Shown here in pieces: positions 17,215 through 26,339 of a DNA stretch of 64,000 nt (position 1 is its first letter; every line of letters starts with the position of its first letter). The DNA comes from Paenibacillaceae bacterium GAS479 (GTDB lineage Bacteria > Bacillota > Bacilli > Paenibacillales > Paenibacillaceae). The notes under the pieces are model-generated. The model searched no databases. It was given only the letters and a program-made list of their open reading frames with translations, and had not been told where the DNA came from. The translations under genes and the position numbers were made by a program. The stretch is taken from assembly GCA_900105225.1 (NCBI GenBank), contig LT629764.1, positions 694,098 through 758,097 of the forward strand, read 5' to 3'.

Positions 17215-18300
17215 CTATTTGAAGATTTGGACATGTTGTCCACTTAGCTTCTTTTGCACACCGATGTTTCCATCGTCGACATTCGGGAATACGCGCTCAA
17301 CCATTGCGTTGAACTCGGCCAAATAGCCTTGAATCGCCTTTCCTTGCATATCGTCGTTGTCATAACCTTTCATGCGGCTGAAATAATCTGGATTAGCCGA
17401 TACGAATACCATATCAACGCTTGGCATGCTCTTGCGAACTGCATCAGCGACTTGCTTTTTGTAGTCGTCTGTCAGCGTCCGATCCATATAAATGTTGTTG
17501 TTGTCGGCAAGGCCGTTCAACATATGACCACGGTTGTTCGTGGCATTACTGCTTCCGTAAGCATTATAGCCGTTAGAGGTTGAGCTATAACCGTTGTTGC
17601 CAGGACGTTCAACGGTGCGGCCAAAGTTATCAATCATATTTCCCATGCCGCGTTCAACTGAGTTCATGCCTCTGTTCACGCCATTTTCAAGGCGCTCGAC
17701 CGGGCGATTGCCGCCACCGATCATATTGTTCATACCGCGTTCAACGGCTTTCATACCTTTGTTCACATCATTGCCGATGCGGTTCATACCGTGCTCCACA
17801 TCCGATTCCAAGCGGCTAATGCCATTGTTCATCCGCATGTTCATATTGTTCGTTTCCATGCCGGATCTAGGTGAAATGTTCATAGTACCCATACGGCCTG
17901 TATTGGATGAAGAATAGCCCATTTCAGTGCCTGTACGCGTATTGCCAACGATGCTTCCGCCCTTCAAACCAATGGCCACATAGGCGTTGCCATTAGTTGT
18001 CATCACATAAGCATCACGAACGCCTGGAATTTTTTTGATGTCATTGGCGATTTGGCGGTTGGATTGAATACGATAATTTTTATGATTGCCGATAATGTTG
18101 TTGCCGTTCATCTGACTGCCGTTGACGCGGTTCATCTCATTCATACCGTCATTGGCAAAACGCTTTTCCAGCAAGCGATAATTGCCCATATCGTTGTTGC
18201 GGATATTTTTGTTGCCTAGCCCGCCCTGATGCGTTCCGCACCCAGCAAGGGCTGTACTCAAAACTAGGCCAGCGGCAAGCACTTTCCAAGGATGTTTCAT
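17215..18300 (-). CDS. YhcN/YlaJ family spore lipoprotein, Asn/Met-rich insert
   Basis: A 361-residue lipoprotein (LSTALAGC). The YhcN/YlaJ pattern is visible in two halves: ANDIKKIPGVRDAYVMTTNG NAYVAIGL near residues 85-115 and ADAVRKSMPSVDMVFVSANP near 285-305. Between them lies a 150-residue insert rich in Asn, Met, Arg and Gly with imperfect repeats of the form GMNxVERGMxNMI. Typical family members are about 150-220 residues, so the insert is an expansion. Members sit in spore membranes and influence germination or outgrowth. It has TGGAGG before the ATG and appears monocistronic. Confidence 0.82.
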   Translation of the reverse strand: MKHPWKVLAAGLVLSTALAGCGTHQGGLGNKNIRNNDMGNYRLLEKRFANDGMNEMNRVNGSQMNGNNIIGNHKNYRIQSNRQIANDIKKIPGVRDAYVMTTNGNAYVAIGLKGGSIVGNTRTGTEMGYSSSNTGRMGTMNISPRSGMETNNMNMRMNNGISRLESDVEHGMNRIGNDVNKGMKAVERGMNNMIGGGNRPVERLENGVNRGMNSVERGMGNMIDNFGRTVERPGNNGYSSTSNGYNAYGSSNATNNRGHMLNGLADNNNIYMDRTLTDDYKKQVADAVRKSMPSVDMVFVSANPDYFSRMKGYDNDDMQGKAIQGYLAEFNAMVERVFPNVDDGNIGVQKKLSGQHVQIFK

Positions 18301-18414
18301 TCAAAAACCTCCATGTTATGAGCGTCCGCTCCGCTTCGGGATACGGCTGTACTAGCTTCACCCTTTAGACATGGGGCTATCCTGGTCAATGCTTGGCAGG
18401 TCAGAATGATGTAC

Positions 18415-21400
18415 CTATTTCCAGGGAAATATAATGAACTCGAACTCATGGTTTTGATCCGACGGAATGCGGAACTCCCGGTGTACTGGAGCTCCCCAGC
18501 TATCATCTCCGCCTACACCCAATTGCTTGCCTGCTACCGTGACGACCGTGTAATGGATTTCAGGCAGTTCCCAGTGATGAGCGGCATTTTCCAATTCCAT
18601 CGCTGTATAAGGCGAAATATTGCATTCAACTGGTGCGGATGCCGAATGGATCGCAAAACCCTGTCCTAATGTATTCATGAGCGTCACGCGCCGCACACCA
18701 GTACGATTGCCTGACTCCTGTGGAACAAGGTAACGCGAAGGGAGATCTTTTACTGCCCGGCTGAACATCCCAAGACGCGCACCATGCTGACGGTCAGAAT
18801 AATTCTCCTCCGGTCCCATCGCATACCATTGACTCTGGTCGTAATCCGCAGACGTCTTAAATGAAAGCGCGAGGATCGGCAAATCCGGCAATCCTTCGGC
18901 GCCTTTATAGAACGTATTCACACGAATGCTGCCGTCCGCGCGGACCGTATAAGCTACGGTAAGCTCCACTCCTGGAGCCGTGCTGAACGCGAACCGGAAT
19001 GTTACCGTCGCCGTGTTGGCCTCTTGGCTGAGCTCCCAACCGATACAGCGACGCCCCATGCTGGCTGCAAGCCATGCCCCATGGGTATAGGCCAATCCCG
19101 TTCCTTTGTCGTTATCCGTTGCGGCACGCCAGAACAGTGGCAGCGGCGGCGTAGAGATAATCTCACGGCCTTCATAGCGTAGCGAAACAAGTGAGCTTAC
19201 TTGCTTGGAGAACAGTGCTTCCCATCCGCGACCCGTAATGCCAATGTTAACATCGCCTTCAATTACGGAGATGTTGCCTGCCGGAAGCGGTTCTGGCTGA
19301 TCTGCCTCAACTTGAAATACCGTCTGTCCAAAGGCAATCTCAAAACCGGCATCCGCCCAAAGCTCAGCGTGCTTCAGCACGAGTGCTGCCTCGATGACAT
19401 ACTCGCCGGGAATTTGCGTTTTCTGCGACAGCTCAAACGGCACGATCGCTTCGGAGCCCGGCGCGACCGACAGTTCCGTGCGGCCGGAGTGCAGCTCCCT
19501 TCCTTCGTGTAGCAGCCGATAGACGAGCTCCAGATGATCCGTCCCGGCAAACAAACTCTCATTGATGACGCGGACGGATGCCCGGTCCGGCTTCAGCTTG
19601 TAGTTCTGATACAGGAATTTGACCTCCTGCATCTTCGGAGAGATTTCTCCATTAGCATGCACAATGCCATTGCCGCAGAAAGTGTAGTCCGTCGGCCGAT
19701 CGCCAAAGTCTCCACCGTAAGCCAAATATTCGCGGCCAAAGCGATCTTTTTGAATGAGTGACTGATCCATGTAATCCCAGATGAAGCCGCCTTGATACAT
19801 CGGATACTTATCCTCTAGCTCTGTGTATTTGTGCATCCCGCCTACAGAATTGCCCATCGCATGCATATACTCACAGCTAATGTATGGCTTGTCCGGGCTG
19901 TCGTTCAAATAGGCCTCAATGTCGGCAGGCTTGGCGTACATGCGGCTTTCCATGTCGCTTGTATCGTTGAACTTGCGGTTATGGAAAACACCTTCATAGT
20001 GCACCAGACGGCTCGGGTCCCGCTCGCGGAAATAGTTCGATACATTTAGAATGACTTCACCCGCGTAAGACTCATTGCCACAGGACCAGATGAGAATCGA
20101 TGGATGGTTTTTGTCACGCTCCAGCATCGAGATGGCACGATCCATAACGATATCCTGCCATTCCATATTGTCACCAGGTATGTTCCACGAAGGTTCAACA
20201 GCACCCATTTTTTGCCATGTTCCATGAGTTTCAAGATTCATTTCGTCGATTACATACACGCCGTATTCGTCACAAAGCTCATACCACAGTGTCTGGTTCG
20301 GATAGTGAGAAGTACGGACGGCATTAAGATTGTTCTGCTTCAAAATGCGAATGTCGCGCAGCATATCCTCACGACCGATTGCCCGTCCAGTACGGCAATT
20401 GAACTCATGGCGGTTAACGCCTTTAAATACAATTCGCTTTCCGTTAAGCAGCATCAGCTTATTCTTCAGCTCGAAGCGGCGGAAGCCCGTCTTTTGCACA
20501 ATCGCTTCAAGCAGCTCGTCTTGCGCATTGAATACCGAGATCAACAAACAATACAGATGGGGCTGTTCGGCGCTCCACAGTCTAACTTCTCCGGCATTCA
20601 GCATTGTGGATATGCTACCTTTTGCAAGCTCTAGTCGGCCGCTTTCTGCAACGGCTTTGCCGTTGGGGCCGCTCAGCTGCAGCACCGCGTATGCGCCAGC
20701 CAATGTCACCGAGTGGTCCAGACTAAGCTCTGCATGGAGCGTTCCAGTGCGATAGTCATCATCCAGATTCGTCTGCACGGACAAATCGCGAATATGGATT
20801 TCTGGAACCGTATACAGATACACCTCGCGGAAAATGCCAGAGAAGCGCCAGAAATCCTGATCTTCGAGCCAGCCCCCTGTACTTCTCTGGTACACCTCAA
20901 CAGCCAGACGATTCTCTCCGCTGCGGATGTACGGGGTGAGATCGAATTCCGAAGGTGTGAAGCTGTCCTCGCCATAACCGACGAACTCACCGTTCAGCCA
21001 CACATAAAACGCCGCTTCGACACCTTGAAAGGAAATATAAACAGGACGTCCATCCATGGAGTCCGGAAGATCAAATTGCTTAACGTAGCTGCCAACCGGA
21101 TTATGCTCCGGAAGTTGCGGCGGTCGAATAGCCGCGAGTCCATCCCATGGGTACATCGTGTTGACGTACTGCGGACTTCCCCAGCCCTGAAGCTGGATAT
21201 GGCCTGGGACCTGAATATCGCCCCATCCTGCAAGGTTGAATCCCTCTGTGAAAAATGTTTCCGGTCGTGATGCTGGATTGGCGGCGTAATGGAACTTCCA
21301 GCTGCCGTTCAGGCTATGCCTCATGCTCATCGGCGCATTGGCCTCTGCTTCTTCCACAGTAGCATAATAACGATGATCGGAATGCGCATCCAGTCGGTTT

Positions 21401-21456
21401 ACTTTAAAAATAGAAGGATCGGATAGCCAGTCTAGCTTAGGTTGATGAACAGACAT
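18415..21456 (-). CDS. lacZ: beta-galactosidase, GH2 (LacZ type)
   Basis: A 1013-residue cytoplasmic enzyme, close to the usual 1020-1030 of the family. It has the jelly-roll N-terminus, Ig-like domains and the TIM barrel: ILIWSCGNES carries the acid/base Glu (about residue 461) and YISCEYMHAMGNS the nucleophile Glu (about 528). The C-terminal domain is the long beta-sandwich expected. It hydrolyses terminal beta-D-galactosides such as lactose. The ATG at 21456 lies ten bases after AGGAG; an earlier ATG is directly on that site. The gene stands alone, so its substrate may be imported by either of the sugar transporters in this window. Confidence 0.95.
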   Translation of the reverse strand: MSVHQPKLDWLSDPSIFKVNRLDAHSDHRYYATVEEAEANAPMSMRHSLNGSWKFHYAANPASRPETFFTEGFNLAGWGDIQVPGHIQLQGWGSPQYVNTMYPWDGLAAIRPPQLPEHNPVGSYVKQFDLPDSMDGRPVYISFQGVEAAFYVWLNGEFVGYGEDSFTPSEFDLTPYIRSGENRLAVEVYQRSTGGWLEDQDFWRFSGIFREVYLYTVPEIHIRDLSVQTNLDDDYRTGTLHAELSLDHSVTLAGAYAVLQLSGPNGKAVAESGRLELAKGSISTMLNAGEVRLWSAEQPHLYCLLISVFNAQDELLEAIVQKTGFRRFELKNKLMLLNGKRIVFKGVNRHEFNCRTGRAIGREDMLRDIRILKQNNLNAVRTSHYPNQTLWYELCDEYGVYVIDEMNLETHGTWQKMGAVEPSWNIPGDNMEWQDIVMDRAISMLERDKNHPSILIWSCGNESYAGEVILNVSNYFRERDPSRLVHYEGVFHNRKFNDTSDMESRMYAKPADIEAYLNDSPDKPYISCEYMHAMGNSVGGMHKYTELEDKYPMYQGGFIWDYMDQSLIQKDRFGREYLAYGGDFGDRPTDYTFCGNGIVHANGEISPKMQEVKFLYQNYKLKPDRASVRVINESLFAGTDHLELVYRLLHEGRELHSGRTELSVAPGSEAIVPFELSQKTQIPGEYVIEAALVLKHAELWADAGFEIAFGQTVFQVEADQPEPLPAGNISVIEGDVNIGITGRGWEALFSKQVSSLVSLRYEGREIISTPPLPLFWRAATDNDKGTGLAYTHGAWLAASMGRRCIGWELSQEANTATVTFRFAFSTAPGVELTVAYTVRADGSIRVNTFYKGAEGLPDLPILALSFKTSADYDQSQWYAMGPEENYSDRQHGARLGMFSRAVKDLPSRYLVPQESGNRTGVRRVTLMNTLGQGFAIHSASAPVECNISPYTAMELENAAHHWELPEIHYTVVTVAGKQLGVGGDDSWGAPVHREFRIPSDQNHEFEFIIFPWK

Positions 21457-21595
21457 TGCGCACATTCTCCTCTTTTCTATGATGATTCCAGCAATGTAAC
21501 CCATTTCATCGTAGGCAAATAAACCCTAAAAAACAAGACTATTTTCGGAAAATATCTCTATGCAGTTCCGTATATGTCAGTTCACACAAAATGAG

Positions 21596-21630
21596 AAAAG
21601 CCTGTCCCAGTCGTAACTGGAACAGGCTTC
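21596..21630 (-). terminator. terminator of the cold-shock gene
   Basis: GAAGCCTGTTCCAGT and ACTGGGACAGGCTTTTC form a long stem with a four-base loop, ending in a short T run. The stem begins 14 bases after the stop at 21644. Confidence 0.85.
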
Positions 21631-21643
21631 GTTATTTATGGAA

Positions 21644-21844
21644 TTAAAGTTTTACTACGTTTTCAGCTTGCGGGCCACGTTGGCCTTGAACCACGGAAAA
21701 TTGAACGCTTTGGCCTTCGTCCAGGGATTTGTAGCCATCACCTTGGATTGCGGAGAAATGAACGAACACGTCGTCACCATTTTCTCTTTCAATGAAACCG
21801 AAACCTTTTTCTGCATTAAACCATTTAACTTTGCCTGTTTCCAT
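21644..21844 (-). CDS. cold-shock protein CspA/CspB family
   Basis: A 66-residue single OB-fold protein with both nucleic-acid-binding motifs, KGFGFI (RNP1) and VFVHF (RNP2), and the family ending. It binds single-stranded RNA and acts as an RNA chaperone. I chose the ATG at 21844, which gives the standard length; an in-frame TTG at 21862 would overlap GGAGG. The 5' side is very AT-rich, and TATACT at 21902-21907 (minus) is a possible -10, giving a leader of some 50 bases. Confidence 0.95.
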   Translation of the reverse strand: METGKVKWFNAEKGFGFIERENGDDVFVHFSAIQGDGYKSLDEGQSVQFSVVQGQRGPQAENVVKL

Positions 21845-21987
21845 CTGTTTGAAAACCTCCAACGAATCGTTTTATTCCCTACACAAGTGTCGGTACTGCA
21901 AAGTATACTCTATAAACTTTAAAAAATCTGTTGATTTGTGTCGGCTAATAAAAAAATTTTTTTATATGTATCGTGATACCCCACCCA

Positions 21988-22016
21988 TTGACGACAGATC
22001 GTCGGAAAGGTATGCT
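21988..22016 (+). promoter_or_regulatory. SigA-type promoter of fabH
   Basis: TTGACG (21988-21993), a spacer of exactly 17 bases, then TATGCT (22011-22016). The start point would fall next to the FapR-like operator, and about 50 bases remain to the start codon. Confidence 0.6.
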
Positions 22017-22025
22017 GAACACAAG

Positions 22026-22044
22026 ATTAGCATCTGATACTAGT
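22026..22044 (+). promoter_or_regulatory. likely FapR operator
   Basis: ATTAGCATCTGATACTAGT agrees with the FapR box ATTAGTACCTGGTACTAAT, as I remember it, at 15 of 19 positions and keeps the two-fold symmetry. It lies just downstream of the fabH promoter, where FapR (released by malonyl-CoA) would block transcription. FapR controls fatty-acid genes including fabH in Bacilli. Confidence 0.55.
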
Positions 22045-22070
22045 AGCAGATAATAAGGAGGTAGCAATGG

Positions 22071-23087
22071 ATGTCCACCCTTAATTCAAACAAGTCCGGA
22101 TTCCGAACATCTGCCCGCATTACCGCTGTCGGGGCTTATGTTCCCAAGAGAACTCTCACAAATGCGGATCTGGAGCTGCTTGTGGATACTAGCGATGAAT
22201 GGATCATGCAGAGAACGGGCATTAAGGAACGAAGAATAGCCGACGAGCGAGAGTTTACAAGCGATCTTTGCTTCGCTGCTGTGCGGGATATGCTGGAGCG
22301 TTATCCGGTATCCATTGAAGATGCCGATTATGTGCTGGTTGCCACAGCCACTCCCGATACGTTTTTCCCACAAACAGCTGCCCGTGTTCAAGCTGAGTTC
22401 GGCATCAAGGCCGCAGGGGCGGCAGACGTCGCAGCCGCTTGCGCTGGTTTCGTTACCGCGCTGCAGATGGCAGGCGGACTGATCGCGTCAGGCGCATTCC
22501 GTAAAATTCTCGTGATCGGCGCCGAAACGCTCTCTAAAATTACGGATTATAGGGACCGCACAACCTGCATTCTGTTCGGCGACGGCGCTGGTGCTGTGCT
22601 TGTTGAGGCGGGGGCTGAAGATGATGCGCCATCCTGGATGAACTCTTTCGTTTCCACCGATGGCTCGGAAGGGCATCAGCTGTACCGCTCCAGCCTGGCG
22701 GACCGAATTGGCGAACATCCCATCGACACCAGTGGCAAGCTGGTACAGAACGGCCGCGCCGTCTACCGCTGGGCGATCAGCCGCGTTCCCGCGAGTATCC
22801 TCGAATTCCTGGATGCTTCCGGCGTCTCGCCTGCCGAGCTGGACTGGTTCGTACCGCATAATCCGAATATGCGCATCCTGGAAGCCATCAGCGAAAAAAC
22901 CGGCATCCCTTTGGAGAATACCGTTACAACGCTTACCCATACCGGCAATACATCCGCCGCCTCCATCCCAATCGCACTGAGTGAGGCACTGCGGGACGGT
23001 CGGCTGCAGGCAGGACAGCTTGTGTTGCTGTACGGCTTCGGCGGCGGCTTGACCCAATCGGGACTGCTGCTGCGGTGGGCGTTGTAA
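22071..23087 (+). CDS. fabH: 3-oxoacyl-ACP synthase III (FabH)
   Basis: A 338-residue thiolase-fold enzyme that starts fatty-acid chains by condensing acyl-CoA with malonyl-ACP. The catalytic triad is visible: C124 in AAACAGF, H263 in VPHNPN and N293 in HTGNTS. The more usual HQAN box reads HNPN here. It is alone, away from fab genes, and so is probably a second FabH-type isozyme as in Bacillus. AAGGAGG is followed by two overlapping ATGs; the first (22067) opens only five codons, the second gives the enzyme. A FapR-like box precedes it. Confidence 0.93.
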   Translation: MSTLNSNKSGFRTSARITAVGAYVPKRTLTNADLELLVDTSDEWIMQRTGIKERRIADEREFTSDLCFAAVRDMLERYPVSIEDADYVLVATATPDTFFPQTAARVQAEFGIKAAGAADVAAACAGFVTALQMAGGLIASGAFRKILVIGAETLSKITDYRDRTTCILFGDGAGAVLVEAGAEDDAPSWMNSFVSTDGSEGHQLYRSSLADRIGEHPIDTSGKLVQNGRAVYRWAISRVPASILEFLDASGVSPAELDWFVPHNPNMRILEAISEKTGIPLENTVTTLTHTGNTSAASIPIALSEALRDGRLQAGQLVLLYGFGGGLTQSGLLLRWAL

Positions 23088-23306
23088 CAAGGACCGAGAT
23101 TGGTTGACTTGGTGTGAAGGCAGGGTTAGTTGTTTGGGCCGGTACAACGGCGGAATTAGTTGTTTGGGGCATACAGATTCATGTAGAGCGGTATTAGAAA
23201 GCCGCAACTTGGGCGGCGTCACATCGGCACTTGTCCCTGCCGAAGGGGCAGCAACTCTCATATGATGACTCAGAGTGCTTTTCGGAAAATGAGGTGAGTG
23301 CCGGTT

Positions 23307-24023
23307 ATGCTGCCGAACGTGACGGTTGTCATACCGTTTTACAATTGTCCGTATATCTCGCAGGCTATCAAGAGCGTACTGGACCAATCTTATCCAAATA
23401 TCGAGATTATTGTTGTGGATGACGGCTCCACGAAAAACCAGCATCTTTTGGATCCATACCGCTCCAACATCGTTTATCTAAGAAAGACCAATGGCGGGAC
23501 GGCCAGCGCGCTTAATCTTGGCATGCAGTGCGCCACAGGACGCTATGTCGCCTGGCTCAGCTCCGATGATATGTTCACACGAGATAAAATACTGAACCAG
23601 GTGTCGTTCATGGAGGAGAAGCAGGCTCAATTCAGCTTTACGGATTTTCACACGATCAATGAATACAGCCATATTACGCATCACTTCAGCACGGCAAAAT
23701 TCCCGACTGAAAAAGCTTTTATCACCGCCATGCTCGACTATTGTCCAGTCAACGGCTGCACCGTCATGATGCTCCGTCATCTCATCGAGGCAGTCGGCTG
23801 GTTTAATGCCAGCCTACCCTACACGCATGACTATGATTTATGGGTGCGCATCGCTATGAATGGCGTTGGCATGCATTATCTCAATGAGCCGCTGACGTTG
23901 TACCGCCGCCACTCCCGCATGGGTACCGTAAAGCATATATCTCACATCGAGCCGGAGTTCAAAAAAATAAAGGCTCAGTACGCTCCCATACTCCGAGCCA
24001 AGCTGTCCGGCATGCCGGATTAA
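23307..24023 (+). CDS. GT2-family glycosyltransferase
   Basis: A 238-residue GT-A enzyme. NVTVVIPFYNCPYI opens the nucleotide-binding fold, VVDDGST and the DxD-like SSDDMF carry the metal and sugar-nucleotide contacts, and HDYDLWVRI lies near the catalytic base. It has no membrane helix. Starts at GTG 23298 and ATG 23307 are both possible; the ATG is better spaced from GAGGTG. It is followed by a convergent gene with a two-base gap. The acceptor is unknown; a spore or cell-surface glycan is plausible given the later cluster. Confidence 0.88.
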   Translation: MLPNVTVVIPFYNCPYISQAIKSVLDQSYPNIEIIVVDDGSTKNQHLLDPYRSNIVYLRKTNGGTASALNLGMQCATGRYVAWLSSDDMFTRDKILNQVSFMEEKQAQFSFTDFHTINEYSHITHHFSTAKFPTEKAFITAMLDYCPVNGCTVMMLRHLIEAVGWFNASLPYTHDYDLWVRIAMNGVGMHYLNEPLTLYRRHSRMGTVKHISHIEPEFKKIKAQYAPILRAKLSGMPD

Positions 24024-24025
24024 GC

Positions 24026-24271
24026 TCAGCGTAGAGGACGCTTCAGAGCATGCAGATCATCTTCGACCTGAGCCATACGCTGCTCCAACAGTTGGATCGT
24101 GTCCTCGACACCTCTGTTGTACAAATGCGGGGCCAGTTGCGAGAGCATATGATCCATTAAACCTTCGGCGGCAATCGAGCCGATTTCCAGCGACAATTCC
24201 TCATTGGCATAATCCAGCAAGCTTTCAATCAGTACCCGCTTCTGCTCCATAGGCAGCTTAATCGGTAACAT
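24026..24271 (-). CDS. DUF2164 family protein
   Basis: An 81-residue acidic helical protein. The pattern IKLPMEQKRVLIESLLDYANEE and LYNRGVEDTIQLLEQRM matches the DUF2164 family as I know it. AGGAGG lies seven bases before the ATG. Function unknown; it converges on the glycosyltransferase gene. Confidence 0.75.
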   Translation of the reverse strand: MLPIKLPMEQKRVLIESLLDYANEELSLEIGSIAAEGLMDHMLSQLAPHLYNRGVEDTIQLLEQRMAQVEDDLHALKRPLR

Positions 24272-24355
24272 TCATAATCCTCCTTATTGATCAGATAGAA
24301 TCACCTTAGCACAAAAAGAGATCTCCGCGCCTGTCCCAATTGGACCACAAGTGGC

Positions 24356-24402
24356 AAAAAGGTTATTCCGCTCCTTCGCAGTTTCTGGAGTCTGGAATAA
24401 CC
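24356..24402. other. inverted repeat before the phzF-like gene
   Basis: GGTTATTCC (24361-24369) pairs with GGAATAACC (24394-24402), with CTCC/GGAG pairing inside the loop. The minus strand would end in five T, but no minus-strand gene reads into it; it could equally fold in the leader of the 24551 gene. Confidence 0.35.
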
Positions 24403-24550
24403 TCTTTGGTCGTTTCCGTGATTTGTTTCTCGATCAGCTTAATGCATGCTTCAAAAAGTCGATTCCATCGCCTAAAACCGTGCTATAATGGGACAAATTT
24501 CAAATCTCTGCATTTTACCTTCGCCCATTTTTATCCTAGGGAGACTAGCC

Positions 24551-25306
24551 ATGTCGCCGCAAACAATTACCGTTTATCACTATGACGCCTTTAGCCCCCA
24601 TCCCGGCAAAGGAAATCCAGGAGGCGTCGTCCTTGACGCCGACGGCTTGTCCGAGGAACAAATGCTGGCCGGCATTCTCCCGATCCGGCAGTCCGTCTCG
24701 GCAGAAGGGCATCCGGCATTCACTATGCAGCAAGCCGCTCCAGAATTTCGTCCTTTCGGTGGCTCCAGGGAAGAGCTGGCACAGTCCATCGGCCTAAGTT
24801 CGGAAGATTTGCATCCCGATCTCCCCATTGTTTATGGGAGTACCGGCATCTGGACACTTGTCGTTCCGGTACGCGGTCTTGATACCTGCGACCGGATGAA
24901 GCCAGACAATAATCGCTTCCCGGAAATTTTAGCCGAAATGCCCCGCGCATCGCTTCATCCTTTCTGTCTGGAGACGATCCATCCGGACTCGCTCCTACAT
25001 GGCCGGCATTTCTCCTCGCCGTACTCCGGCACGATCGAGGACCCAGTGACTGGCACCGCCTCCGGTGTGCTAGGTGCTTACTACGAGCGCTTTATTAGGG
25101 ATGGACGGTCTGCTGAAGTGCTGGAGCTGACGGTAGAACAAGGCCAGGAGCTCGGCCGGGACGGCAAGGTTCACGTCCGGATTATACCGGATGGAGCGGA
25201 GCGGCGAGTCGAAATTACCGGCTCGGCGGTGTATGTGAAGGAGTGGAGTCTGGAAACTCTGTCCGCAAAGAGCAGGCAGAATCAGGCTCGCCAGATATCG
25301 AACTGA
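24551..25306 (+). CDS. PhzF-family protein with internal deletion
   Basis: A 251-residue protein. The ends match PhzF-like isomerases/epimerases: VYHYDAFSPHPGKGNPGGVV at the N-terminus and SSPYSGTIEDPVTGTASGV near the C-terminus. Family members normally have the N-x-x-E-T-x-F segment with the catalytic Glu and a CGHAT segment about residues 45-80. Both are absent: residue 40 (EEQMLA) runs straight into GILPIRQS, which normally lies some 60-70 residues further on. The frame is kept, so the protein may be made but is probably inactive. The start follows TAGGGAG; the longer frame to 24488 looks non-coding. Confidence 0.7.
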   Translation: MSPQTITVYHYDAFSPHPGKGNPGGVVLDADGLSEEQMLAGILPIRQSVSAEGHPAFTMQQAAPEFRPFGGSREELAQSIGLSSEDLHPDLPIVYGSTGIWTLVVPVRGLDTCDRMKPDNNRFPEILAEMPRASLHPFCLETIHPDSLLHGRHFSSPYSGTIEDPVTGTASGVLGAYYERFIRDGRSAEVLELTVEQGQELGRDGKVHVRIIPDGAERRVEITGSAVYVKEWSLETLSAKSRQNQARQISN

Positions 25307-25339
25307 TAAACTGAATTGTGAAGGGAGAGCGGCCTGCAA

Positions 25340-26251
25340 ATGGATTGGCTGACAAGAATGAACAATGTGCTGCTGGAGATCGAGCGAAAGCTCGGCAGCC
25401 CTCTGGATGTAGAGTCTCTGGCGAAGGAGGCCTACTCGTCACCTTTCCATTTTCAGCGCATGTTCAGTGTCTTGACCGGATACACGCTGGGAGAGTACGT
25501 GCGCAGGCGGAGACTGACAATGGCCGCTCAGGAGCTGGCCGTCTCGGACATCAAGGTGGTGGATTTGGCACTCAAGTACGGTTATGAGTCACCGGAGGCG
25601 TTTGCCAAAGCGTTCCGCAAAACACATGGTATTACACCTACGATGGCCCGCAACCCCGGCTGCAAACTGGTGGCCTTTCCTAAGCTCAGCTTCCACCTAT
25701 CACTGAAGGGAGATGTAGAAATGAATTATCGTATCGAAAAGAGAGAGGCTTTCTCTATAGCCGGAGCATCTATCGTCGTCAACTGCGAGAACGGCGAGAA
25801 CTTCCGCCGCATTCCGCAGTTTTGGCAGGAAAGCGGTCCTAACGGCATAATTGATCGCGTGCTTGAGCTGAACGCTGGAGCGCCTCTAATTGGTGCTTGC
25901 GTCGATTTCAAAATGATTGGCGATACGGGGACCGACAAAGAAGAGAGTACGCGTTTCCGCTATATGATCGCGGTGGAAGCTCCTGCCGGCACGATTGCCG
26001 AGCCGTTTGAGCATGAAGGGGTCGAGTTCGTAGAACGCAAAGTCCCGGCCTCTAGTTGGGCAGTGTTCACTGCCGTTGGTCCGCTCCCTGAATCCATTCA
26101 GAGCGTGACGCGACGCATTTTCTCCGAATGGTTCCCGTCCACCGGATATGAACATGCTTGCGGGCCGGAGTTGGAAATCTATTTGAATGTTGGCGAACCT
26201 GGCGAGGATTCCGTAAGCGAAGTCTGGATTCCAGTGAAGCTGGATGCCTAG
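25340..26251 (+). CDS. AraC-type regulator with GyrI-like ligand domain
   Basis: A 303-residue protein. The first 100 residues carry two helix-turn-helix motifs (VESLAKEAYSSPFHFQRMFS; VVDLALKYGYESPEAFAKAF), then a GyrI-like effector-binding domain (MNYRIEKREAFSIAGASI, FEHEGVEFVERKVPASSWAVF, EIYLNVGEPG). Such Rob/SoxS-like regulators respond to small hydrophobic ligands and control drug or stress genes. The phzF-like gene ends 33 bases upstream, so they may share a transcript. GGGAG precedes the ATG. Target genes unknown. Confidence 0.88.
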   Translation: MDWLTRMNNVLLEIERKLGSPLDVESLAKEAYSSPFHFQRMFSVLTGYTLGEYVRRRRLTMAAQELAVSDIKVVDLALKYGYESPEAFAKAFRKTHGITPTMARNPGCKLVAFPKLSFHLSLKGDVEMNYRIEKREAFSIAGASIVVNCENGENFRRIPQFWQESGPNGIIDRVLELNAGAPLIGACVDFKMIGDTGTDKEESTRFRYMIAVEAPAGTIAEPFEHEGVEFVERKVPASSWAVFTAVGPLPESIQSVTRRIFSEWFPSTGYEHACGPELEIYLNVGEPGEDSVSEVWIPVKLDA

Positions 26252-26339
26252 AGTTAAAATACCAACTAACTTGGAAGCTGCAATGGGATCTGACGAGAAG
26301 AGTAGATCCGTTGTGTTGAGGTCGTAGAGGAAGACTTTA

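Noticed and set aside
22488-23444. 318-codon minus-strand frame opposite fabH
   Set aside because: It is an antisense shadow of fabH (catalytic motifs are on the plus strand) with Gln/Arg/Pro-rich, patternless translation.
24488-24550. Longer N-terminus for the PhzF-like gene
   Set aside because: The added residues do not resemble the family, and TAGGGAG supports the start at 24551.
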